A stretch of 64,000 nucleotides of DNA from Aeromonas simiae (GTDB lineage: Bacteria > Pseudomonadota > Gammaproteobacteria > Enterobacterales > Aeromonadaceae), in assembly GCF_000820125.1 (NCBI RefSeq), contig NZ_CDBY01000007.1:55665-119664 (forward strand). Reading direction: 5' to 3'. Below are positions 39,188 through 47,869 of the stretch, one piece after another (positions within the stretch are counted from its first letter, which is position 1; every line of letters starts with the position of its first letter). The notes below the pieces were generated by a model. That model saw only the letters and a program-made list of their open reading frames with translations. It was not told the DNA's origin and did not search any database. Both the position numbers and the translations under genes were made by a program.

Positions 39188-39811
39188 CTACTGAGCCTGC
39201 TCAGCCCGGCGAATGGTGTGAAAGCCGTAGTAGACTCGCCCCGCCGTGGTGAGCAAGCACAGGGCGCCAAAGCCCCAGGCAAGCGGGGAAAAGCCGGCCG
39301 GCCACAGGCACATGGCGGCGAACAGGGCCATGGTCTCGCTCCCCTCTGTGAGCCCCCCCAGGTAGTAGAGCGACTTGTTGTGATAGACCGGGCTCTGTAG
39401 CCCATACCTGGCCGCCATGACGGCGAAGGCGAGAAAGCTGGCCCCCGTGCCCATGAAGCAAAACAGCAGGAAGGCCGCTGGCAGGGCGTTGCTGGCCGGA
39501 TCGGCGAGGGCAAACCCCAGCACCACGGCGGCGTAGAAGATGAAATCGCAGACGATGTCGAGAAAGCCGCCGCTGTCGCTGCCACCGCTATGTCGCGCCA
39601 GGGCGCCGTCGAGCCCGTCACACAGGCGGTTGAGGGCGATCAGTAGCAGCGCCGCCCCATAACAGCCGAAGGCCAGCAGGGGCACGGCCAGCAGGCCGAT
39701 GGCAAAGCCGGCCAGGGTGAGCTGGTTGGGCGAGATGTGGCGCCGGGCCAGTGGCGCGGCCAGGGCCGCCAGCGGGCGGCGCACCAGAGGGATGAGGTGG
39801 CGATCAAGCAT
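39188..39811 (-). CDS. ynjF: CDP-alcohol phosphatidyltransferase family protein (YnjF-like)
   Basis: The 207-residue membrane protein has about six helices. It carries the CDP-alcohol phosphotransferase motif in the form DG-x2-AR-x7-G-x3-D-x3-D (DGALARHSGG ... FLDIVCD), so the metal-binding aspartates are kept. Such enzymes swap CMP on a CDP-linked lipid for an alcohol. The alcohol here is unknown. It is the last gene of the seven-gene operon and overlaps ynjD by eight bases. Confidence 0.85.
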   Translation of the reverse strand: MLDRHLIPLVRRPLAALAAPLARRHISPNQLTLAGFAIGLLAVPLLAFGCYGAALLLIALNRLCDGLDGALARHSGGSDSGGFLDIVCDFIFYAAVVLGFALADPASNALPAAFLLFCFMGTGASFLAFAVMAARYGLQSPVYHNKSLYYLGGLTEGSETMALFAAMCLWPAGFSPLAWGFGALCLLTTAGRVYYGFHTIRRAEQAQ

Positions 39812-40454
39812 GGGGGCTCTCGGGGGTGAGGTTCACTATCTCGCCCGGCGCATCGGCCGGATCATGGGTCACCAGCAGCACTGGGATGGTGCAGGTCTGG
39901 GCAAACACCCAGTCGCGAAACGCGGCGCGCAGGGGCTGATCGAAGCGGGAGAAGGGCTCGTCGAGCAGCAGGGCGCGCGGGCGGGCCAACAGGGCGCGCA
40001 GCAGGCTTACCCGGGCGCGCTGGCCGCCGGAGAGCTGGTGGGGCAGGCGGGCCCCCAGCTCACCGAGCTGGGCGCTGGCCAGGGCATGGGCAACCGCGGC
40101 GCGGCGCTCGGCCTGCGGGCCAGCCGGCACGGCGAACAGCAGGTTCTCGGTCACATTCAGGTGACCAAACAGCAGATCATCTTGAAACAGGATGCCGATC
40201 CCGCGCGCCTCGATGGGCTGATGGCGCAGCGGCTGCCCCGCAAGGCTCAGGCTGCCCTCCCAGGTGAGGGGAGCATGGCGCGGCGCCCGTTCCCGGTGCG
40301 GCAGCGCCCCCATGATGGCGCCGAGCAGGCTGCTCTTGCCGCAGCCGCTGGGTCCCATCAGGGTCAGCGGCGCCCCAGGGAGAACATCAAGGTCGGGCAC
40401 CCGTAGCAGAGGGTGGGCCCCCTGATAGAGGGTGACCGCGTGGAGAGTCAGCAT
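39804..40454 (-). CDS. ynjD: ABC transporter ATP-binding protein (YnjD-like)
   Basis: The 216-residue ATPase has Walker A (GPSGCGKSSLL), the ABC signature (LSGGQRARVSLLRALL), Walker B (ALLLDEPFSRFD) and the switch histidine in LLVTHDPADAP. It energises the YnjC permease. It overlaps ynjC by seven bases and ynjF by eight. Length and position match E. coli YnjD. The transported compound is not established; thiamine has been suggested for related systems but is not shown here. Confidence 0.88.
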   Translation of the reverse strand: MLTLHAVTLYQGAHPLLRVPDLDVLPGAPLTLMGPSGCGKSSLLGAIMGALPHRERAPRHAPLTWEGSLSLAGQPLRHQPIEARGIGILFQDDLLFGHLNVTENLLFAVPAGPQAERRAAVAHALASAQLGELGARLPHQLSGGQRARVSLLRALLARPRALLLDEPFSRFDQPLRAAFRDWVFAQTCTIPVLLVTHDPADAPGEIVNLTPESPHA

Positions 40455-42097
40455 GGGGATCGCTCCAAGGGGTTGAGGCGCCGCGGCAGCCAGATGGCCA
40501 GGGCGAAGGCGGCCAGCGGCAGCGCCAGTTGCAATAGGCCATAGAGGCCAGCCAAGCGGCGGTCGAGGCCGCTCCCGATGGCGACCGCCTCGGTGGTGAG
40601 GGTCACCACTCGGCCGCCGCCCAGCAGTAGGGTGGGCAGGTATTGGGCCAGGCTCACCGCCACCCCGACCGCCAGCGCCGCCAGCAGGGGGCGTGCCAGC
40701 AGGGGCAGCTTGATACGCCACCAAGCCCGAATGGGCGAGGCGCCGAGGCTGCGGGCGGCGATGAGCAGCCGCTCATCAAAGGCCTGCCAGGGGCCGCGCA
40801 ACGTGAGGTAGAGATAGGGAAAGACATACAGCAGCTGCCCCCACACCACCCACAGCAGGCTCGGCTCGGCGCCGCACTGCGCCAGGGCACGCTCCAATCC
40901 GAGCAGTAGGCTGGCCTGGGGCAGCAGCAGCGGCAGACAGAGCAGCCACAGAGGCCAGATGGACGAGGCGCGCCCTGTCTCCAGCAGCAGCAGGGCCCAG
41001 AGCGCCCCGAGCAGGGTCACTAGCAGGGCGATGGCGGCGGTGACGCCGAGCAGGGGCAGGGCGCCGGGCAGCGCCTCGTGCCATTGGCTCAGGGTGAACT
41101 CGGTGGGCCACAGAGCGGGAAAACGCCAGCGCCGGGTCAGTGACCAGAGCAGCAGGGCCAGCAGTACCAAGGCGTTGAGGGCGATCAAGAGGTTGACCAA
41201 GGCGCCGGGCCAGCCGCGATGAAGGGCAGGGCGGCGCCGGCCATCGAGCTGGCGGGCGCGCAGCCCCCGGCAGCAGAGCCACTCGATGGTGCGCAGCAGC
41301 GCCAGCACGAGCAGGCTGAGTGCGAGCAGCAGCAGGGCCCCCAGGTGGGCCAGTGGGTGCAGGGCGAGATCGGCATCCTGGCTCCACAGCCAGATGCGTT
41401 GGGCCAGCACGGGCGGTGCATCGGGGCCGAGCAGCAGCGGCAGATCGACCACCCCGCAGCCGTAGGCGGCGATGGCGAACAGGGGCAGCCGGAGGCGCGG
41501 CCACAGGGCCGGCAGCAGCAGGCGCCACCACAGTTGGGCCGGGGCGTAACCCAGGCTCTGGCCCAGGGTCAGTTGGGCCATCACCTCATGGCGGCGCAGG
41601 GCGGCCAGCGCCATCAGCAGCAGGAAGGGAAGCTCCTTGGCCAGCAGCGCCAGCAGCAGCCCCATGCCGAGGGGATCGCGCAGGGTCTGCCAGTCCGGCG
41701 GTAAAGACCAGCCGAGCAGGGTCGCCGGCAGGCGAAATAGCCAGCCGGAGGGGGCGAGCAGAAACGCCAGCCCCACGGCAAAGGCCACATGGGGCAGGGC
41801 CAGCAGGGGGGAGAGAGCCCGCTCGAGGCGGTGCAATGCCGGCTGCTGCCAGCCGTGGGCCAGCAGGGCGAAGGTGAGCAGCAGCACCAGCAGGGTGGAG
41901 AGCAGCGCCAGCGCGGCGCTGAGCCAGAGCGAGTGGCACAGGCTCGGCACCGCCAGCAATGGCTGCCAGAGCCCCTTATCCAGGGCCAGCGGCAGCAGGG
42001 CGCCGAGGCCGGCCAGCAGGGGCAGGCCGAGCAAGAGCAGGGTCACGGCATGGGCGGTGGCGCGCAGCATGGTCAGGGGCCGTAGCGACGCAGCCAT
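40448..42097 (-). CDS. ynjC: ABC transporter double permease (YnjC-like)
   Basis: The 549-residue protein has about twelve membrane helices, made of two fused permease halves of the ThiP/iron-transporter type. The EAA-like loops are seen as ELPFLLLMALAALRRHEVMAQ and RLLIAARSLGASPIRAWWRIKLP. It is the membrane channel of the YnjBCD importer. The ATG at 42097 overlaps the end of ynjB by 25 bases and has GAGG four bases upstream; an ATG at 42070 is an alternative. Confidence 0.88.
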   Translation of the reverse strand: MAASLRPLTMLRATAHAVTLLLLGLPLLAGLGALLPLALDKGLWQPLLAVPSLCHSLWLSAALALLSTLLVLLLTFALLAHGWQQPALHRLERALSPLLALPHVAFAVGLAFLLAPSGWLFRLPATLLGWSLPPDWQTLRDPLGMGLLLALLAKELPFLLLMALAALRRHEVMAQLTLGQSLGYAPAQLWWRLLLPALWPRLRLPLFAIAAYGCGVVDLPLLLGPDAPPVLAQRIWLWSQDADLALHPLAHLGALLLLALSLLVLALLRTIEWLCCRGLRARQLDGRRRPALHRGWPGALVNLLIALNALVLLALLLWSLTRRWRFPALWPTEFTLSQWHEALPGALPLLGVTAAIALLVTLLGALWALLLLETGRASSIWPLWLLCLPLLLPQASLLLGLERALAQCGAEPSLLWVVWGQLLYVFPYLYLTLRGPWQAFDERLLIAARSLGASPIRAWWRIKLPLLARPLLAALAVGVAVSLAQYLPTLLLGGGRVVTLTTEAVAIGSGLDRRLAGLYGLLQLALPLAAFALAIWLPRRLNPLERSPC

Positions 42098-43227
42098 TCG
42101 GCCTCAAGACGGGTCTGCCAGCTGGGGTGTGGCTCGGATTGGGCCGGGAAGCGCAGTGAGGGTGGGGTGCCGGCCGGCAGGGCGTTTTGGCGCAAGACGC
42201 TGGGATCACCCCAGATCTCGGGATCTGCCTTGCGCGCCTGGGCCTCGGGGCTCAGCAGGAAGTTCACCACCACCATGGCCCCCTCGCGGGCGCGGGCGTT
42301 GAAGGGAATGGCCAGAAAGTGGGCGTTGGTGAGGGCTCCCTTTTCCATCGCCACGGCCTGCACCGAGGGGGGCAGGGCGCCGCTGTGCACCGCGAAGGCG
42401 GCCTCCTGCGGGTTGAAGCTGATGGCCATGTCGAGCTCGCCGTCATCGAGCAGTTGCCGGGTCTCGGCGGCGCCGGTGGGAAAGAGCTTGCCGGCGCGCC
42501 ACAGGGCCGGGTGCAGGGCATCGAGCCATGCCCATAGCGGCGCGCTAAGGCGGGCAAAGGTGGCCGCATCGGCCGGCTGGTAGAGGGGGGCGGAGGTGGG
42601 TGCGAGCTCGAGCAGGATCTGCTTGAGAAAGCTCGAGCCGTGAAACTGGGGCGGTTTGGGATAGGTAAAGCGGCCGGGATGGGCCTTGGCCCACGCCAGC
42701 AGCGCCGCCGCATCGCGGGGGGGGTGAGGCACCCGCTCGCGCTCGACCATCAGGTTGAGCTGGCCTATGCCCCAGGGGGCCTCGAGCCCCTCCACCGGCA
42801 CGGTAAAATCCTCGTGCACCGGCAAGGCCGCATCGACCAGTGCCATGTTGGGCAGGGTGGCGCTAAACGGCGCCCCCAGCAAGCGCTGCTCCTTCATCGA
42901 CTTGAAGTTCTCGCCGTTGACCCAGAGCAGGTCGATGCTGCCCCCTTGCGTCTTGCCGGCGCGGCGCTGGGTTTGCAGAGCCGCAATGCTGGGGGCGATG
43001 TCGGCCACCTTGACCGGCACCAGAGTGATCTCGAAGCGGCGTTTAATCTCGGTGGCCGCCCAGCCGAGGTAGCGGTTGACCTCCTGGCTGCCGCCCCAGG
43101 CATGCAGGTAGACCTGCTGGCCGCGCGCCGTGCGCAGGGTCTGCTGCCAGGCCGGGTCGGCCTCGGTCACGGCCAGGGCGGGCAGGGTGAGCAGGGTGAG
43201 CAGCAGGGCGCTGAGCCGTCTGTGCAT
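42073..43227 (-). CDS. ynjB: Periplasmic substrate-binding protein (YnjB-like)
   Basis: The 384-residue product has a cleavable signal peptide (MHRRLSALLLTLLTLPALA). The mature protein is a class 2 periplasmic binding protein like YnjB, with VYLHAWGGSQEVNRYLGW near its start and IDLLWVNGENFKSMKEQ. It should deliver an unknown small solute to the YnjC/YnjD transporter. The ATG at 43227 has GGAGG seven bases upstream; the ATG at 43233 lies one base from that element and is disfavoured. It starts two bases after the stop of the fusion gene. Confidence 0.88.
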   Translation of the reverse strand: MHRRLSALLLTLLTLPALAVTEADPAWQQTLRTARGQQVYLHAWGGSQEVNRYLGWAATEIKRRFEITLVPVKVADIAPSIAALQTQRRAGKTQGGSIDLLWVNGENFKSMKEQRLLGAPFSATLPNMALVDAALPVHEDFTVPVEGLEAPWGIGQLNLMVERERVPHPPRDAAALLAWAKAHPGRFTYPKPPQFHGSSFLKQILLELAPTSAPLYQPADAATFARLSAPLWAWLDALHPALWRAGKLFPTGAAETRQLLDDGELDMAISFNPQEAAFAVHSGALPPSVQAVAMEKGALTNAHFLAIPFNARAREGAMVVVNFLLSPEAQARKADPEIWGDPSVLRQNALPAGTPPSLRFPAQSEPHPSWQTRLEAEWLRRYGP

Positions 43228-43229
43228 GG

Positions 43230-45377
43230 TCATGCCTCCGGGTGGGATGGCGCGCCGCGGCGCCAACGGTGAAAACGGCCGGCCAGCGTCAGCAGGCGGG
43301 CCGACGTATGGGTGCGGCGCCACAGGCCCGCCACCTGCCGGTTGCCCTCCATCCGCGTCGGGTAGGGGTGGACGGTGGCGAGGATCTGGTTAAGCCCGAG
43401 CCCGTGTTGCAGGGCCAGGGTGAAGGGGACGATGCGCTCGGCGGCCTCGGACCCTATCAGGGTGGCGCCGAGCAGGCGGTCGCTGCCGGGGACGGTGAGC
43501 ACCTCGACAAAGCCGTGTGGCTCGCCATCGCACAGGGCCCGATCGAGCTCGGCGAAGGCAAAGCGGGTGCGCTCGAACGGAACGCCGCGGGAGGTGGCTT
43601 CCATCGTGGTGAGCCCAACCCGCGCCAGCTGCGGCTCGGTGTAGATGGCATGGGGGATGGCGCGATAATCGATGCGCAGGGGATAGAGATCGCCAAACAG
43701 GGCGTTGAGGGCGGCATAGCTCCCTTGATGGGCCGCCGCGTGGGTCAGCTGATAGGGGCCGGCCACGTCGCCGACGGCCAGCACCGAGGGGAGCGACGTG
43801 GTGAGCGTCTCATCGACCTGGATGAAGCCTTGCTCGGTCAGGGCCACGCCCAGCGCCTCGAGCCCCAGCCCCTCCACGTTGGGTTGGCGCCCCAGCGTCA
43901 GCAGCAGCCGATCCCCGGTGACGGTGTGGCGCCGCTCCCCTTGCCGCAGGGTGAGGGTGATGCCGGTTGCCTCCTGCGCGGCCGCTAGACATTCGGCGCC
44001 GAGCAGCAGGGTGACGCCGCTGTGGCCCAGCTGCTCTGCCAGCAGGGTGCTGGCATCGGGCTCTTCGCGCGGCAGCAGCCGCTCGGCCTGCTCAATGAGC
44101 GTGACCGGCACCCCGAGCAGGGCGAAGGCCTGGGCCAGCTCGCAGCCGGCGGCGCCGCCGCCGAGGATCAGCAGGTGTGCCGGAGGCTGGCGCAGTGCCC
44201 AGAGGGTGTCCGACGTCAGATAGTCAATCTTATCGAGCCCCGCTATCGCCGGCACCCGGGGCCGGGCGCCGGTGGCGATGACGATGCGCCGGGCGCTCAA
44301 GCGCTGGGTGCCGACCTCCACCTGCCAGGGGGAGACGAGGCGGGCACGCCCCTGGATGCACTCCACGCCGAGGGCGCGGTAGCGCTCGAGTGAATCGTGA
44401 GGCGCCACCTGGCTTATCACCTGCTGCACTCGCTCCATCACGGCGGCAAAGTCGCACTGGGCGTCGGCGCGAAAGCCCAGCTCGGCGGCGCGGCGCAGCT
44501 CAAGGCCAACGCGGGCCGAGCGCAGCAGCGCCTTGGAGGGCACGCAGCCGTGGTGGAGGCAATCTCCCCCCATCTGTGCGGCCTCGATGAGCGCGACGCT
44601 GGCCTTGGCCTGCGCCCCGATATAGCTGGTGACCAGCCCCCCAGCGCCGGCGCCGATCACCAACAGGTTGTAGTCAAAGCGGTGCGGCTTGCCCCAGCGC
44701 CTGGCGAGACGCAGGGCCGCCAGACGGCGTGCCAGGGCTCGCCCCAGCCAGGGCAGGGCACCGAGCAGGCAGAGCGCCCCAATCAGCCCGGGCGTGAGCA
44801 CCTGGCCTGTGCTCGCCAAGCTTGCCAGCTCGCGCCCCGCCAGCACATAGACCAAGGTGGCCGGCAGCATGCCAAGCTGGCTCACCCAGGCGTAGGTGCG
44901 CAGGGGCATGCGGGTCAGCCCCATCAACAGGTTCACCAGAAAGAAGGGAAAGAGCGGTACCAGGCGCAGGGTCAGCAGGTAGTGTACGCCCTGGGCGTCG
45001 AGCCCCTTGTCGATGGTGGCCAGAGGCTTGGCAAAGCGCCGGGCTACCCAGCCGCGCAGCAAGAAGCGGGCGCACAGGAAGGCAAGACAGGCGCCGAGGG
45101 TGCTGGCAAACGAGACCAGCAACAGCCCCCACGCCACCCCGAACAGGGCGCTGCCCGCCAGGGTGAGCAGGGTGGCGCCGGGCAGCGAGAGGGCGGTGCT
45201 GGCTACATAGAGCAGGAAATAGGCCAGTGCTGCCTGGATGAAGTGGGCATCGACCCAGCCTTGCAGCTCTTTTTGATGGTGTTGCAAGGTGGCGAGATGG
45301 AGCCACTGGCCCAGATCGAAGGCGAGATAGCCGCCCATCATGATCAGCAGCAGGGCCAATAGCAGCAGGCGCTTCAC
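43230..45377 (-). CDS. TVP38/TMEM64 membrane domain fused to a disulfide reductase flavoprotein
   Basis: The 715-residue protein joins two families. Residues 1-220 form a TVP38/DedA-like membrane domain with five or six helices, including LPGATLLTLAGSALFGVAWG and PLFPFFLVNLLMGLTRMP. Residues 235-700 form a class I pyridine-nucleotide-disulfide oxidoreductase with FAD site LLVIGAGAGGLV, redox-active disulfide CLHHGC, NAD site LLILGGGAAGCELA and the terminal HPYPT catalytic histidine. All catalytic parts are present. The GTG at 45377 overlaps the ynjA stop (GTGA) and has AGGAG nine bases upstream, so it is preferred to the ATG at 45419. In E. coli TVP38 proteins of this locus (YdjX/YdjZ) are separate. 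Confidence 0.9.
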   Translation of the reverse strand: MKRLLLLALLLIMMGGYLAFDLGQWLHLATLQHHQKELQGWVDAHFIQAALAYFLLYVASTALSLPGATLLTLAGSALFGVAWGLLLVSFASTLGACLAFLCARFLLRGWVARRFAKPLATIDKGLDAQGVHYLLTLRLVPLFPFFLVNLLMGLTRMPLRTYAWVSQLGMLPATLVYVLAGRELASLASTGQVLTPGLIGALCLLGALPWLGRALARRLAALRLARRWGKPHRFDYNLLVIGAGAGGLVTSYIGAQAKASVALIEAAQMGGDCLHHGCVPSKALLRSARVGLELRRAAELGFRADAQCDFAAVMERVQQVISQVAPHDSLERYRALGVECIQGRARLVSPWQVEVGTQRLSARRIVIATGARPRVPAIAGLDKIDYLTSDTLWALRQPPAHLLILGGGAAGCELAQAFALLGVPVTLIEQAERLLPREEPDASTLLAEQLGHSGVTLLLGAECLAAAQEATGITLTLRQGERRHTVTGDRLLLTLGRQPNVEGLGLEALGVALTEQGFIQVDETLTTSLPSVLAVGDVAGPYQLTHAAAHQGSYAALNALFGDLYPLRIDYRAIPHAIYTEPQLARVGLTTMEATSRGVPFERTRFAFAELDRALCDGEPHGFVEVLTVPGSDRLLGATLIGSEAAERIVPFTLALQHGLGLNQILATVHPYPTRMEGNRQVAGLWRRTHTSARLLTLAGRFHRWRRGAPSHPEA

Positions 45378-45943
45378 CGCGGCGGCTCCTGGCGCGTTGG
45401 CTGTACCGGTAGCTGACAAAAGCCCTGGGGCGGCACATCCAGCGCCGCATTGAACTTGGCCGACAGGTTTTGAAAGGCGATCAGCCCGGTCAGCTCGACG
45501 ATGCCATCGTCATCAAACCACTGGCGCAGGCGTGCCGCCTGCGCATCGCTCACCCCGTCGAGTCCGGTCATCGCCTCGGTGTAGTCGAGCACGGCCCGCT
45601 CGCGTTCATCGAACAGGGGAGAGTCGCGCCACTGGGCCAGCGCCTCGACCTTGGCACTCGAGCCGGCCCGCTGAGTCAGGGTCATGGCGTTGATGTCGAC
45701 GCAGAAGCGGCACCAGTTGAGCTGGGAGACCCGCACCGTCACCAGGGAGCGCAGCACCGGATCAATGGGGGAGCGGCGCCGATTGATGACGCCGTAGAGG
45801 GTGGCGACAGCGGCGAACAGGCGCGGTGAGCGCCCCCAGCACTTGCCAGGGATCAGCACCTGGCCGTAGTTGCGTTTTTGCAGCCAGAAGAAGGGGCGGA
45901 TGAACCAGGCGTACTCCCGATCCGGTTTGAGTTCGATGCGCAT
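45374..45943 (-). CDS. ynjA: AhpD-like carboxymuconolactone decarboxylase family protein (YnjA-like)
   Basis: The 189-residue helical protein has the AhpD-type redox pair CRFC in SQLNWCRFCVDINAM. The usual proton-relay residues are partly replaced: the histidine three residues after the second cysteine is an asparagine (DINA). It might accept electrons from the disulfide reductase encoded next to it; that link is inference. It overlaps the fusion gene by four bases and follows the DUF1499 gene by eight, so all are co-transcribed. E. coli ynjA precedes ynjBCD in the same way. Confidence 0.85.
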   Translation of the reverse strand: MRIELKPDREYAWFIRPFFWLQKRNYGQVLIPGKCWGRSPRLFAAVATLYGVINRRRSPIDPVLRSLVTVRVSQLNWCRFCVDINAMTLTQRAGSSAKVEALAQWRDSPLFDERERAVLDYTEAMTGLDGVSDAQAARLRQWFDDDGIVELTGLIAFQNLSAKFNAALDVPPQGFCQLPVQPTRQEPPR

Positions 45944-45951
45944 GGTCGCTC

Positions 45952-46626
45952 CTAATGGCGTGTGGTGGCGGCCGCTGGGGCCTCTTTGGCCAGCTCGCGG
46001 GCCAGCTCCTGCATGAAATCCACGACTCGCTCCCGGTTGACGCCGAGATCCGAGCGCCCGACCCGGGAGGCCGAGCGCAGATCGACCCGCACCTCACGGC
46101 CGATGCGCAGGCGCAGGGCAATGTCATCTTCAAAGCCAAACCAGGGGCTGGTGGCCACGGCCTGTAGGCCGTCCGGGGTGCGGATGGTACGCCAACCCTT
46201 GGCCTGCATCAGGCGTTCGGCACTGCCGATCACCTCTTCGGGTAAGGCGCTGGTGTAGAGGGGGCCTGGGTTGTCGGCCAACCCTTTGAGCGGCCCCTCG
46301 CTGACCGGCAGATCCTGGCTTGAGCGCAGCTGCTTGGCCCAGATGAGGGCAGGGGGATCTTGCGGATCGGTGCTGATGTCATTGTGGGGCGGCGCACTGA
46401 TGGCCTTGGTGAGAAACCAGAGCAGGGGGAGTAGCGGCAGCGCTCCGAACAGGGCGCTCTTTTTGTGGCGGCGCCAGGGCAGACGTAGTAGCAGAAACAG
46501 GCCGCACAGACTGCCTGCGGCACAACTCAGAAACCCCATCCACCAAGGCCAGATGGCAAAACGGGTCAGCAGGGGGCCGGCCAGCATCAGAGTCCATGAG
46601 AGGAGAGGAAGCAACAGGGAGGACAC
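45952..46626 (-). CDS. DUF1499 membrane-anchored protein
   Basis: The 224-residue product has three hydrophobic segments in its first 90 residues and then a soluble DUF1499 domain (DNPGPLYTSALPEEVIGSAERL, RVGRSDLGVNRERVVDFM). DUF1499 proteins are uncharacterised; the domain is often at the cell envelope. The GTG at 46626 is chosen because AAGG lies seven bases before it and the product then starts with a membrane helix. Longer in-frame starts run through a region without coding character. It is the first gene of the ynj operon. Confidence 0.8.
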   Translation of the reverse strand: MSSLLLPLLSWTLMLAGPLLTRFAIWPWWMGFLSCAAGSLCGLFLLLRLPWRRHKKSALFGALPLLPLLWFLTKAISAPPHNDISTDPQDPPALIWAKQLRSSQDLPVSEGPLKGLADNPGPLYTSALPEEVIGSAERLMQAKGWRTIRTPDGLQAVATSPWFGFEDDIALRLRIGREVRVDLRSASRVGRSDLGVNRERVVDFMQELARELAKEAPAAATTRH

Positions 46627-46709
46627 GGGAAAACCTTGTTTGCACAAAGTGTTAAGAATAACGCGCTGGGCGAGGGGAGAACAGGGTTTCACGCCCAATC
46701 GGGGTGAGA

Positions 46710-46731
46710 AACGCCGGCAGGTGCCGGCGTT
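46710..46731 (-). terminator. Intrinsic terminator after pbpG
   Basis: AACGCCGGCA and TGCCGGCGTT form a perfect 10-bp inverted repeat separated by GG; TTTCTC follows on the minus strand. Confidence 0.7.
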
Positions 46732-46738
46732 GTGAGCG

Positions 46739-47629
46739 TCATTGGCCGGAGAAGACCCCCTGCGTTGCCGCCAGACTGACCCGCCCCGAGCTCTCGAGCC
46801 AGCTCTTGACCCGCTTGGCATCGGCGACCCGAGCATCTGTGGTATCGGCATTGAGCAGCACCATGATCACCGGCTCATGGCGCACCCTGGTCTCCATCAC
46901 TAGACAGCGGCCTGCTTCGCGAATGTAACCGGTCTTGGAGACGTTGAGATCCCACAGCCCCTCGCGCACCAGACGGTTGGAGTTGCGATAGTGCAGCTGG
47001 CGCTTGCCGGCGCTGACCAGGCTCTGCTCGTCGGTCGAATATTGGCGGATCAGCGGATAGCTGGAGGCGGCGGCCACCATCTTGGCCAGATCGTGGGCCG
47101 TGGAGACATTGCGCGGGGTGAGCCCCGTGCTGTCGTGGAAGCGAGTGTTCCACATGCCGAGCATTCTCGCCTTGGCGTTCATCGCTTCGATGAAGGCGCG
47201 TCTTCCCCCCGGGTAGTGGCGGGCCAAGGCCGAGGCGGCCCGGTTTTCCGAAGACATCAAGGCCAGGTGCAGCATCTGGGCACGGCTCAACCGGGTGCCG
47301 AGCGCCAACCGGGAGCCGGTTCCCTTGAGTCGATCCACATCGGCATCGCCAATGGTGAGGGTCTCGTTCAATCGCAAGCCCGCATCCAACACCACCATGG
47401 CCGTCATCAGCTTGGTGATGGAGGCGATGGGCATCACCCGATCCGCATTGCGTTCGGAGAGCACCTCGCCGGTGCGGTGATTGGCGACCACAAACGAGGC
47501 CGAATTAAGGGCTGGCTGCTGGTCGCGATGTTGCAGCCACTGTCCCCCTGCGGCGTTGGCGGTGACGGGCAGGGCGCCGATAGGGAGCAGTGCCGCTCCT
47601 AACAACCAGGAAAGAAGAGTTCGCTTCAT
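46739..47629 (-). CDS. pbpG: D-alanyl-D-alanine endopeptidase (PBP7 type)
   Basis: PbpG cleaves DD-cross-links in peptidoglycan in the periplasm. The 296-residue protein has a signal peptide (ending ANA/A) and the three serine-protease-type motifs of low-molecular-weight PBPs: SITK with the nucleophilic serine, SEN (SSENRAAS) and KTG (SKTGY). The size fits PBP7. The ATG at 47629 is chosen; an upstream GTG-type start adds eight atypical residues. A good promoter lies 40-65 bp upstream. Confidence 0.93.
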   Translation of the reverse strand: MKRTLLSWLLGAALLPIGALPVTANAAGGQWLQHRDQQPALNSASFVVANHRTGEVLSERNADRVMPIASITKLMTAMVVLDAGLRLNETLTIGDADVDRLKGTGSRLALGTRLSRAQMLHLALMSSENRAASALARHYPGGRRAFIEAMNAKARMLGMWNTRFHDSTGLTPRNVSTAHDLAKMVAAASSYPLIRQYSTDEQSLVSAGKRQLHYRNSNRLVREGLWDLNVSKTGYIREAGRCLVMETRVRHEPVIMVLLNADTTDARVADAKRVKSWLESSGRVSLAATQGVFSGQ

Positions 47630-47666
47630 GATGTCAGTTACACGAATGGCCAAGAGAGCTGGTTTA

Positions 47667-47695
47667 GTTATAAGTCGATTACTGTCGTATCACAA
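47667..47695 (-). promoter_or_regulatory. Putative sigma-70 promoter of pbpG
   Basis: On the minus strand TTGTGA (47690-47695) and TATAAC (47667-47672) are 17 bp apart. The predicted start near 47660 gives a leader of about 30 nt. Confidence 0.6.
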
Positions 47696-47828
47696 TGGTA
47701 CTTGCTTGTGATTGTGCTGCAAGTGTGATCTTGGATGATGGGGGGCAGCCAGGTACGGCGCAGCGCGGGGATGATGCCACCACAGGGCGGTCGGGGTCTA
47801 GCAACAATGCTTGGTCGCGGTGAGAAAC

Positions 47829-47855
47829 AAAAAGGGCAAGGCGGATGCCTTGCCC
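47829..47855 (-). terminator. Intrinsic terminator after mltD
   Basis: GGGCAAGGC and GCCTTGCCC form a 9-bp stem with a 4-nt loop; TTTTTG follows on the minus strand, 15 bp after the mltD stop. Confidence 0.85.
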
Positions 47856-47869
47856 TTGGCAGGAGAAGA

